Assembly (NCBI GenBank): GCA_900319525.1
Contig: ONOU01000015.1
Coordinates: 20,867-84,866, forward strand
Length of the DNA stretch: 64,000 nt
From: an uncultured Prevotellaceae bacterium
GTDB lineage: Bacteria > Bacteroidota > Bacteroidia > Bacteroidales > Muribaculaceae
Reading direction: 5' to 3'
Part shown: positions 42,601 through 49,675 of the stretch, piece by piece
How positions within the stretch are numbered: position 1 is the stretch's first letter
Layout of the letters: each line of letters begins with the position of its first letter
The notes under the pieces: model-generated
What the model saw: the letters and a program-made list of their open reading frames with translations, nothing else
Told to the model about the DNA's origin: nothing
The model's database searches: none
Program-made: the position numbers and the translations under genes

Positions 42601-44918
42601 TAAGTCCCTCTGAACATCATAGCACGTTTTGTAGTAGCATCAGCAGTTGCGTTATTCCTAATGTAATAACCTTTATTTCCATCTACTACTGCGGACCACT
42701 TAGCGTTATTGTCCGTTGAAGAACTTTCCTCAATATTTGTGCTACTTGTCCACCTCAAATAATTACCAGAGGGTAAAGCAAAAGTATAATTCTTTAATTC
42801 ACCATCGACTGTGAATACAACGACCTCATTTTCATGGCCACTGATGTCAATAGTGCCGTCACCATTAAGGGTTAGGTCATTGATAATACCACCCTTATGA
42901 TTTGAAGTGTTGATCGCACCCATAGCTTTAGCAGACGTTGTGTTTGCTAAAGCAAGAATATACTTCTTCCCTGGCTCAAGAGTTGAACTTGTCACCTTAG
43001 TAAACACGTTGCTGCCAGGCTGCACGGGCTCGGTGAAGGTGTAGGTCTCGTTTGCGGTAGCCTGGTTGTCGCCGTTGGTGACGGTAACATACAGGGTTAC
43101 CTCACCTGCAGTCTCGCTGGTCACATTGATGGTGTTGCCAGTCAAGGTGTTCTCAACGCCGTTCTCACCGAACTTGTAGGTAATAGTATAGTCGCCCTCG
43201 GCGTTCTCAACAGTGACGGTAACGGGAATCGTCTCGCCAATTGTTGCACTCTTGGTCTCGGACTCGAGAGTGACTTTCAACTCCTTGGGAGTAACATCCT
43301 CAACCTCGGTAAGCCACAGCTGCGGCTTGCCACTATAATAGGATACAACGCCTACAACATTGTAAACGTGATCCACTACAAGGGCATCGAACAGGCTGAA
43401 TTCATCACGCAGATTGTATTCAACACCATCCGCCTCGAAATAGTTGTTCTCGCCACTAACACGGGTAATGGTCACTCCGCTGATTGATGCATACTTGTTG
43501 ATGTCATTTACTTCAATCTTGCTTAAGGGCAGAGGCTCAACCTCGCCATTGTTGCCAGCCTTGGTGACATCCTGAGGATTGTTGAACTCATGAATTTCAT
43601 TCAGATAGGTGGTGTTTCCGGCTTTCCATCCAGGAGTCAGAAGATCGCCATTATCAAAAACGCCATCCAAAGTGCCATAAATCAGGCCGCTGTTGTCGTT
43701 GCCGTCGCGAATCCACAAGTTCTTACCATTCTGATAGGTCACAATAGCGCTGCCCATATAGGTGAAGGTGTCGCCCTCGTAGGCAAGAGCCTCAGCGATG
43801 TTATATACGCTGCTCGAAGCGATGCTGAACGTCTTGGCATTGGCATCGATGGTGATGGTGTAGGCACCCGCCTGCGGGAAGAGTATGGCCGCATCATCGT
43901 TCAGGTTCAGGTCGCCACTCGTGTTTGTGCCATAAAGCCAGTCACCATAGCTGTCGGCGCCAAACACTAAGCGGGTGTCAAAGTCCACACCGTCGCCCAG
44001 CATTCGTGCAAACACAATCTTGGTGTTGGCGTTCTCGGCAGTGAACGTGCCGGTATAGACACCATCGTTATACGTCATCTTGATGCCTTCACCAAAGTTC
44101 CAACTATCATCGCCATGGTTGTTGACGATGTAAATGTCGGAACGGTAACTCAGGTCGGCTGATTTTGAGGCCTCACCGCTGGCAAACGTGATGGTACCGG
44201 TGGCACTCAGTTCGCGGCCCGTGTAAGTTACCTTAGTCTCAGCGCCCTCAATAGCGTTGTCCGTCAACGGGAAGTAATAGTGCTCGTTGTTGCCGTTGAT
44301 CAGTTCGCGGGCAAATCCATTTGTTACACTCACGCCTAGACCATTGTCAGGCATGTTAGCGGCTTTCACCGTATAAAGGCCACCTTCGTCATTGAAAGGT
44401 AACTGCGGTGAATCAATCTCGATAACAGGATCGGTCGAGGGCTGAGCATCGTCTTCATAGGTGATTGCTATGGAATTGATGCCATATGAATTTGTCGAGC
44501 AAAGATTCTGAAACTTGACGATACCAGATTTGTTAGAAACGGTATAAGTCAGAGGGGTTAATGTTTTACTTTTCTCAACAGGCTGATAATCAATCAATTC
44601 ATCTCCAACATATACTCGGATATTGCCCACCGCTTTGCTGGAGGATGAGTAAGTTATAACAATTTTTGAGATATTGTTATAACTTTTCGGAGAAGTGACT
44701 GTCAGTCCAGTGAGACTTGCAGTAATTTGAACACCAAGAGGAGTTGTACTCGTATTAAACTGATATCCATTAGACGAACCAGTCCAATTTTCTGGTGTCG
44801 CTTCCCAGCTCTTGGACGTAAAAGTATACGTCACGGTCTCTTCTGCGGCCCAGCCGACACCGAAGGCCAGCAGGGCTGTCAAGAAAAATGTTAGAAATTT
44901 TAGTTTAAAGTACTTCAT
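39639..44918 (-). CDS. Large secreted modular protein (1759 aa) with Ig-like repeats and dockerin-like tail
   Basis: Signal peptide 1-25. A jelly-roll-like N-terminal domain (25-150), BACON-like and SusF-like segments (VYIVNNHGDDSWNFGEGIKM), an OB-fold-like region (about 370-540), Ig-like domains, then three choice-of-anchor-type repeats (about 810-1120) of which the first and third are strongly alike (GDITLTLSESDVFTI and GDITLTMSESDVFKI). A chitobiase-type repeat, a long region related to the N-terminus of the 817-aa neighbour, and two dockerin-like repeats with CPIC between them follow. No enzyme motif was seen. The two neighbours share at least four module types and probably arose by shuffling. 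Function unknown; surface adhesion or glycan binding is a guess. Long AT-rich leader of about 220 bases. Confidence 0.82.
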   Translation of the reverse strand: MKYFKLKFLTFFLTALLAFGVGWAAEETVTYTFTSKSWEATPENWTGSSNGYQFNTSTTPLGVQITASLTGLTVTSPKSYNNISKIVITYSSSSKAVGNIRVYVGDELIDYQPVEKSKTLTPLTYTVSNKSGIVKFQNLCSTNSYGINSIAITYEDDAQPSTDPVIEIDSPQLPFNDEGGLYTVKAANMPDNGLGVSVTNGFARELINGNNEHYYFPLTDNAIEGAETKVTYTGRELSATGTITFASGEASKSADLSYRSDIYIVNNHGDDSWNFGEGIKMTYNDGVYTGTFTAENANTKIVFARMLGDGVDFDTRLVFGADSYGDWLYGTNTSGDLNLNDDAAILFPQAGAYTITIDANAKTFSIASSSVYNIAEALAYEGDTFTYMGSAIVTYQNGKNLWIRDGNDNSGLIYGTLDGVFDNGDLLTPGWKAGNTTYLNEIHEFNNPQDVTKAGNNGEVEPLPLSKIEVNDINKYASISGVTITRVSGENNYFEADGVEYNLRDEFSLFDALVVDHVYNVVGVVSYYSGKPQLWLTEVEDVTPKELKVTLESETKSATIGETIPVTVTVENAEGDYTITYKFGENGVENTLTGNTINVTSETAGEVTLYVTVTNGDNQATANETYTFTEPVQPGSNVFTKVTSSTLEPGKKYILALANTTSAKAMGAINTSNHKGGIINDLTLNGDGTIDISGHENEVVVFTVDGELKNYTFALPSGNYLRWTSSTNIEESSSTDNNAKWSAVVDGNKGYYIRNNATADATTKRAMMFRGTYISAYSTSDTQSEFAYLYVQTASTPEPEPYVMADPTSLDFEAVIGQDPVTETFTVMAENLKGDITLTLSESDVFTINPPTIAKADMTEEGVKVTVTYTPKAATGEDFDEATVTIKSTDADDVKVNLTGMATLPDPELTVSTETLEMGTEPTGTFTVTGQNLTEDVTVTVTGENASKFTVNPATITMAEAMTENGKNVTVTYKGNSTEDEYATITVKSGIAKKEVIVTARVLPTPEIIAEPENLTMTAVVGQTPATATFTVMASDLRGDITLTMSESDVFKITPASIAKADMTDDGVEVTVTYTPTQAGNDNATITIASEAAESATVTLAGTATVPEVVAMPTFSLVAGSYTGVQTVIISCATEGATISYSTDGGQTWTEGNTVNVDKDMTIMAKASRAGYTISETATATYIIDIPEELPTITPFKGYYQIKNNGNNKYANIAGRKTLNFTDAPADKAGTVIWLETNDKGQVQSIRSQAADLQGYANRAMRYVPEIVELVADKLNADGEGNLLGETGLKKIMEKFNESFDHHLYVEQAGEGWRLYGKTPSMQPVVDFYRENTAQVEAKLPMLESFINSALNKLKEKIGGQSVFTDFSLLDIWEKMGGTLTKPVDEASIMAFYREVLNNKNYVWDFAYQTAMIYVNNLTSHDRWSEVEEYLGEYAQYIDKIDQIRPDFKYYVVADGNKPDFISEGNKDIINNADRTIWTMEERSTFTVNIPANAETTCDKFQKATTLYTDFAYELPEGVTAYKVTDVVEGTAITEALSGVIPAQTPVLLMAAEAGDKVLTLSTEAGTAVTDNLLVGPDYLINTYKLTTPQVEGIFNMIKEKLGEDFYNTYVKEYEHLMYLNSGTVNNKYFWGLKEEDVKKCTYQDEEGVKDYVVRGLEGNAFVNNKQVKTNKAFLVSEDAQIISLNKRGDVNHDGKVNIKDVTDLIDRLLDPENTAACPICSDFNLSGKVDIKDVTDLIDVLLTAPYAEQENPSTGSQD

Positions 44919-45141
44919 AGATTGTTAGTTATTAAATTGGTTAATAAAAAAAAGAATTGTCGGTTTGTTGAGTAGTAGAAAGTTTGAAGAAATCAATTCA
45001 ATCCATAGTTATATGGAAATTGCTGGCCTGGATGGCCAGCTTGTCCATATACGGTTGTAACCAGCTGATAGATAAACCATCAAGCAAAAATCAGTTACAT
45101 CAAGAAATCTGCGATGAGACTGGGTCCACAATTATTTGGCA

Positions 45142-45149
45142 CAAAAATA
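45142..45149 (-). promoter_or_regulatory. Candidate promoter -7 box for the 1759-aa protein
   Basis: TATTTTTG on the minus strand, leaving a 5' leader of about 225 bases. Weaker match than the others. Confidence 0.35.
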
Positions 45150-45816
45150 CACATTAATATAATAATAACCAAATTCCGTCACCATTTTTTATTAACAAAA
45201 TCGCTCGCTGCGCGAGGGGTCTAGAGTCTAGAGTTTAGAGTTTAGGGGGGCATCCGCTGCCATTCAGGCCTCACGCCAGGCCGTCAAGCCGTCAAGGTCT
45301 CTCAGACAACTGCGACAACATTTGTCACCTTCTAGCTGGTGTGCAAGCCAGATGCTTGCAATACATCGACAAGGCAGGGGGCGCTTTTTACAGGCTGGCT
45401 GCTTGTCGTACCTTGAGGGTAGTGCGGGGCTCTTTACGGCGGCGGAGCCGCCGCCCACGGGACAGGTCGCGCGCGGGGGCCGTGGCACTGCCACGGCACG
45501 GGGAACCTGGTCGCGCGCGGGGGAGGGCGTTGCTGAGGTGGTGTGCATGATTTTTTAGACAACCAGAACAACAGTTTTGACAACCAGTACAATATTTTAA
45601 TTAAGTTGTCAGGGTAGTCTAAGGGTTGTCGCGGTTGTCTGAGAGATGCTCGCTCTAAGCCCTAAGCTGCGAGCGTCAGCGTGCATTTATTGGTGAGAAG
45701 TGGGGTTAGATTTTTTAAGGTGGCCGAAAATGGTAATTTTTTGGTTTTTAGTCGGTTGTCGGGTTGAAATGTTTAGATTTTTTGTTTGATGGGGCGTGGG
45801 GTGATGGAATTATGTG
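45150..45816. other. Gene-free region between the modular protein and the starch locus
   Basis: No open frame here looks like a protein: those present are short, overlap one another on both strands and read as Arg/Pro/Gly-rich low-complexity sequence from a very GC-rich core (about 45420-45540). The region holds GTCTAGAG/TTTAGAG microrepeats (45217-45246), an inverted-repeat-bounded element (45298-45646), and the motif CTCTAAGCCCTAAG also present at 9593-9606. Confidence 0.6.
45298..45646. repeat. 350-bp GC-rich element with 22-bp inverted ends
   Basis: TCTCTCAGACAAC-T-GCGACAAC (45298-45319) is repeated inverted at 45625-45646 with one mismatch. Between them are a GGCGGCGG/CCGCCGCC hairpin, a direct repeat GGTCGCGCGCGGGGG (twice, about 45 bases apart) flanking GCCGTGGCA/TGCCACGGC, and further GACAACCAG units. 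Ends plus non-coding core look like a small non-autonomous element or a structured RNA/protein target. No obvious target duplication. Confidence 0.6.
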
Positions 45817-45824
45817 TACCTTTG
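45817..45824 (+). promoter_or_regulatory. Promoter -7 box of the amylase gene
   Basis: TACCTTTG, 27 bases upstream of the ATG at 45851. Confidence 0.55.
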
Positions 45825-45850
45825 TGAAAAATCAATAACCAAACGTAACG

Positions 45851-47746
45851 ATGACCAGAATGAGACGATTGTTTTATGTGTCCATCATGATGATGGTGGC
45901 GCTGTGCTCGACGGCTGCGGTCTATGAACCCGCGTTGACGAGCGACGATGAGGTGTGTGTGTTCTTTGAGGCCAACGGCACGGTGGATGATGCGCCCTGC
46001 ATCTGGGTGTGGGCCGGCAACACCGACGGCCGCAACTATGTGGGAACCGCGTGGCCCGGTGCCGCGATGACCTATATGGGCGACACCCCGGGCGGTAACA
46101 AAATCTACAAATGGACCTACACAGGCACGCTGGCGATGCCCACGGGGCTGATCTACACCTGGAACAGCCAGGGTGGCCGTGTTGACGGCACGTTCACCAA
46201 CCACGGCTACTACGTGATGGGGCAGCTGACCCGCATCATCGGGGCCGGAGAGAGCACCTTCGTTCCCAACCAGCATGTCATCTATCAGCTTGACCTGTAT
46301 AACTTTACCAGCCAGGGCACGCTGGCCGCCGCCCAGACACGCCTCGACTACCTCAAGGACCTGGGCATCGACATCATCTGGCTCATGCCCATCCACCCGC
46401 GCGGCGTGCAGGGCCGCATCGGTTCGCTGGGCAGCCCCTATGCCCCGCGCGACTACCATGCCGTGAACAGCGACTTCGGCACCATTGCCGACCTCCGGGC
46501 CTTTGTCGCCGCGGCCCACGAGCGCGGCATGCAGGTGTGGCTCGACTGGGTCGCCAACCACACCGCCAAGGACAACGTGTGGATCACGCAGCACCGCGAC
46601 TACTACAACTCCACGCTGACGAGCCCCAACGGCTATGGTGATGTCTATCAGCTGGACTACAGCAAGGAGGCGACTCAGCTGGCGATGATCGAGGCGATGC
46701 AGTACTGGATCGACCAGGCCGACATCGACGGCTACCGCTGCGACTACATCAGCAGCAACACGATACCCACCGCCTTCTGGACCCGCGCCATCAAGGCGCT
46801 GAAGGAGTACAAGCCTGGCAAGACCATCACCATGCTGGGCGAGGGCGACATGGCCAGCAGCGTGTCGCGCCTGCTCGTGTGCGGCTGGGACTATGACTAC
46901 GCCTGGGGCTTCCAGTCGGGGCTGGTCAACAACAAGAGCAATCCCAGCGGCGTGCTCAGCCAGTGCCGCAACCTGGTGGGCGACCTGCGCTTTACCGACG
47001 TCAGCCGCATGGTCTATCTCACCAACCATGACCAGAACTACAACAGCTCGATGACGACGCAGTATGGCAACAACGCCTATGCCTTCACGGTGCTGACCTT
47101 CACCCTGTATGGCATGCCGCTGCTGTACAACGGCCAGGAGACGGGCTACCTGATGTCGCACAAGCTGGACTACTTTAACCGCACGCCCATCAACTGGAAC
47201 AGCGTGGACAGCAAGATGCAGCACACCGTCAAGGCGCTCACCGCCCTGAAGCACAGCTGCGACGCCCTCATCGACAATGCCGCCCGCGCCAGTGAGGTCA
47301 CCTTCCTGACCACGGGCAACAACAATGTGGTGGCCTATACCCGCCATCACAACGAGCAGACGGCGCTGGTGGTGCTCAACCTGGGGTCCTCTATCGTCAA
47401 CACGGTGGTAACGGGCCTGGAAGCCGGCGAGTGGAAACTTGCCATCGACGTGGACAACATCGCTGCAGGGCTGACGGCCACTCCCGTCACCCTGAACGCG
47501 ACGCAGAGCTTCTCGATACCCGCCGGAGGCTACAAGGTCTATTACAAGGGCGAACCCGCGCCCCAGTGGCTGGTGGGCGACGTTAACGGTGACGGCGAGG
47601 TGAACATTGCTGACGTGACACGTATCATTGACGTGATACTGGGTGGAGAGGCCGATGCCGCATTGCTGGCGCGTGCCGACGTGAACGGCGACGGCGAGGT
47701 GAACATCGGCGACGTGACCAAGGTGATTGACATTATCCTGAGCTGA
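45851..47746 (+). CDS. Secreted GH13 alpha-amylase with starch-binding domain and dockerin-like tail
   Basis: 631 aa. Signal peptide 1-22; an N-terminal CBM26-like starch-binding domain (about 30-125: IWVWAGNTDG, GTAWPGAAM); GH13 barrel with region I DWVANH (232-237), region II DGYRCDYI with nucleophile Asp298, region III LGEGDM with acid/base Glu331, and region IV YLTNHDQN (His393, Asp394). A beta-sandwich domain and two dockerin-like repeats (GDVNGDGEVNIADVT, ADVNGDGEVNIGDVT) end the protein. It hydrolyses internal alpha-1,4 bonds of starch and plays the SusG part in this locus, but SusG is a lipoprotein, while this has an ordinary signal peptide and a dockerin-like tail. The regulator gene follows 19 bases later. 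Confidence 0.93.
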   Translation: MTRMRRLFYVSIMMMVALCSTAAVYEPALTSDDEVCVFFEANGTVDDAPCIWVWAGNTDGRNYVGTAWPGAAMTYMGDTPGGNKIYKWTYTGTLAMPTGLIYTWNSQGGRVDGTFTNHGYYVMGQLTRIIGAGESTFVPNQHVIYQLDLYNFTSQGTLAAAQTRLDYLKDLGIDIIWLMPIHPRGVQGRIGSLGSPYAPRDYHAVNSDFGTIADLRAFVAAAHERGMQVWLDWVANHTAKDNVWITQHRDYYNSTLTSPNGYGDVYQLDYSKEATQLAMIEAMQYWIDQADIDGYRCDYISSNTIPTAFWTRAIKALKEYKPGKTITMLGEGDMASSVSRLLVCGWDYDYAWGFQSGLVNNKSNPSGVLSQCRNLVGDLRFTDVSRMVYLTNHDQNYNSSMTTQYGNNAYAFTVLTFTLYGMPLLYNGQETGYLMSHKLDYFNRTPINWNSVDSKMQHTVKALTALKHSCDALIDNAARASEVTFLTTGNNNVVAYTRHHNEQTALVVLNLGSSIVNTVVTGLEAGEWKLAIDVDNIAAGLTATPVTLNATQSFSIPAGGYKVYYKGEPAPQWLVGDVNGDGEVNIADVTRIIDVILGGEADAALLARADVNGDGEVNIGDVTKVIDIILS

Positions 47747-47765
47747 TTAGCCATTAAAAATCAAT

Positions 47766-49415
47766 ATGAGTATGAGCATGAGACGTCTTATTGTCATAGC
47801 ATTGATGCTAGCTGTCGCTACGGCAGTGGTTGCCAGGACGGGAGATGATGCTTTCAGGCGTTTGGACAGCCTGATAGCGGTGCAACCCCGGATTGTGGCC
47901 GACAAAGAGTCAAAACTCGCTCATATGAAGTCTGACTTGGCTCGTGAGACCACTCCGCTGGGCCGATTCGAGCTTGTGCGCCGATTGTATGAGGAATATG
48001 CGGCCTATCAGTATGACTCGGCCTATGCCTACGTGAGCGAGAGCCTCCGCCTGGCCCAGTTCATGGGCGACGCCGCCAAGCTGAATGACAGCCGCCTGGA
48101 CCTGGCGCACATCCTGTCCACCGCCTGCCTGATGGACCAGGCGCGGCAGACGCTGGCCCAGATCGACACCACCCAGCTGACCCCCGACCAGTTCATCCGC
48201 TACTACCGCACCCGTACCGACCTGCTCATCTATCAGGCCGAGTACATGCAGGGCACGCGCTATGCCGAGGAGGCCGTGCGGCAGCTTATCGCGCTGCGCC
48301 AGCGTGTCACCGCCCTGGGCGGTCCACAGGATGACGTGAACTACCTGATCACGAGGGCCGAGAGCCTGGCCGACAGCGGAAACCAGCAGCAGGCAATAGA
48401 CCTGCTGGCCTCGTTGCTGGCCTGTTACAGGAGCGGGGACCGCATGTTCTCGATCATCGCCAGCACGATGTCGTTCCACTATTTCCAGATGGGTGACCGT
48501 GACAAGCAGATGCAATACCTGATCAAGAGCGCCGAGAGCGACCTGGAAGGCTGCATCCGCGAGAACACGTCGCTCAGGACGATTGCCGACCGCCTGTTTG
48601 ACGAGGGGGACATTGACAGGGCTTACCGCTACATGCGTGTGGCAGTGGACGATGCCAACTTCTACGGCACGCGCCTGCGCAATATCCAGGCCTCGGGCAT
48701 CGTGCCCAAGATCCTGAGTGCCTACCAGACCAAGCAAGAGCAGGGGCACCGCAAGATGATGTGGCTGCTGGGCGTGATTTCGTTCATCGCACTGCTGCTG
48801 GTGGTTGGCGTCATCGCCATCTACCAGCTGCTGAAGCGCTACCGTCGCCTGAATGAGCAGAAGAAGGCCATCAACGAGCAGCTGCGCCAGGTCAATGCCC
48901 AGCTGGGCGACACCGTGGGCCAGCTGCACGAGAGCAACGCCCTGCTGCAGGAGCGTGAGCGGCTCAAGGAGGAGTATATTGCCCGATTCCTGGCCCTGTC
49001 GAGCCGCTTCATCGACCGCGGCGAGGAGCAGCGCAAGGTCCTGTACCGCCTGTACCGTGACCGCAAGACCGAGGAACTGGCCCGCCAGCTCAAGAGCGCC
49101 AGTTTTGGCAACGAGAACGCCCAGCTGTTCTATGAGAACTTTGACAACGCGTTCCTGAACATTTTCCCCAACTTCGTCGATGAGGTGAACAAGCTGCTGC
49201 ATGAAGGCGGCAAAATAGAGGTCAAGCAGGGCAAGCGCCTCACGACCGAGTCGCGCGTGCTGGCCCTCATCCGCATCGGCATCACCGACAACCAGAACAT
49301 CGCCAACATCCTGCGTGCCAGCCTGACGACCATCTACACCTACCGCTCCAAACTCAAGGCCCGTGCCCTGAGCAAGGACGACTTCGAGGCCCAGGTCAAA
49401 GCCATCGACCGCTAA
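47766..49415 (+). CDS. DUF6377-type membrane regulator with TPR-like sensor and C-terminal helix-turn-helix
   Basis: 549 aa. N-terminal signal/anchor (about 6-24), a periplasmic all-helical TPR-like region (about 30-320), one membrane helix (MMWLLGVISFIALLLVVGVI, about 335-357), a coiled coil (360-410) and a cytoplasmic part ending in a LuxR-like helix-turn-helix (TTESRVLALIRIGITDNQ and ANILRASLTTIYTYRSKLKA, about 490-530). SusR in B. thetaiotaomicron is another membrane-spanning activator of starch genes; this protein probably does the same job with an unrelated sensor fold (inference). Co-transcribed with the amylase, and followed by a hairpin before susC. Confidence 0.88.
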   Translation: MSMSMRRLIVIALMLAVATAVVARTGDDAFRRLDSLIAVQPRIVADKESKLAHMKSDLARETTPLGRFELVRRLYEEYAAYQYDSAYAYVSESLRLAQFMGDAAKLNDSRLDLAHILSTACLMDQARQTLAQIDTTQLTPDQFIRYYRTRTDLLIYQAEYMQGTRYAEEAVRQLIALRQRVTALGGPQDDVNYLITRAESLADSGNQQQAIDLLASLLACYRSGDRMFSIIASTMSFHYFQMGDRDKQMQYLIKSAESDLEGCIRENTSLRTIADRLFDEGDIDRAYRYMRVAVDDANFYGTRLRNIQASGIVPKILSAYQTKQEQGHRKMMWLLGVISFIALLLVVGVIAIYQLLKRYRRLNEQKKAINEQLRQVNAQLGDTVGQLHESNALLQERERLKEEYIARFLALSSRFIDRGEEQRKVLYRLYRDRKTEELARQLKSASFGNENAQLFYENFDNAFLNIFPNFVDEVNKLLHEGGKIEVKQGKRLTTESRVLALIRIGITDNQNIANILRASLTTIYTYRSKLKARALSKDDFEAQVKAIDR

Positions 49416-49428
49416 GCGCCCCGACCGA

Positions 49429-49453
49429 AAAAATGAGGCCCGAAGGCCATTTT
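49429..49453 (+). terminator. Hairpin after the regulator gene
   Basis: AAAATGAGGCC-CGAA-GGCCATTTT; GGCC/GGCC closed by a CGAA loop with A/T pairs outside and a short T run. Confidence 0.6.
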
Positions 49454-49567
49454 ATCTCCTATTAATTCTTTAAAATCAGTTAGATTTTTGTTGAATGTCG
49501 GAACTTGTAATGTTCTGGTATTCAATGGGATGAATTGTAATCAAACCTTGATTTTGTTTTGAGGTCC

Positions 49568-49598
49568 TTTGGCCGATGATGCATGCATTGTAAATTTG
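49568..49598 (+). promoter_or_regulatory. susC promoter
   Basis: -33-like TTTGG (49568-49572) and -7 TAAATTTG (49591-49598) with an 18-bp gap; susC starts at 49676. Confidence 0.6.
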
Positions 49599-49675
49599 CG
49601 ATGCATAACTCATTGACTGAGGATGACTATATGCCTAATAAAATTTTATACATATATTTTTCAAACAGTTTTAAT

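Noticed and set aside
45264..45558. Short frames on both strands in the GC-rich gap
   Set aside because: Arg/Pro/Ala-rich translations on three overlapping frames, no start context, and the DNA is explained by repeats and hairpins.
45773..47350. 525-aa open frame on the minus strand opposite the amylase
   Set aside because: It is a shadow of the GC-rich amylase codons; the composition is Val/Ala/His/Gly repeats with no family motif, whereas the plus strand has all GH13 motifs.
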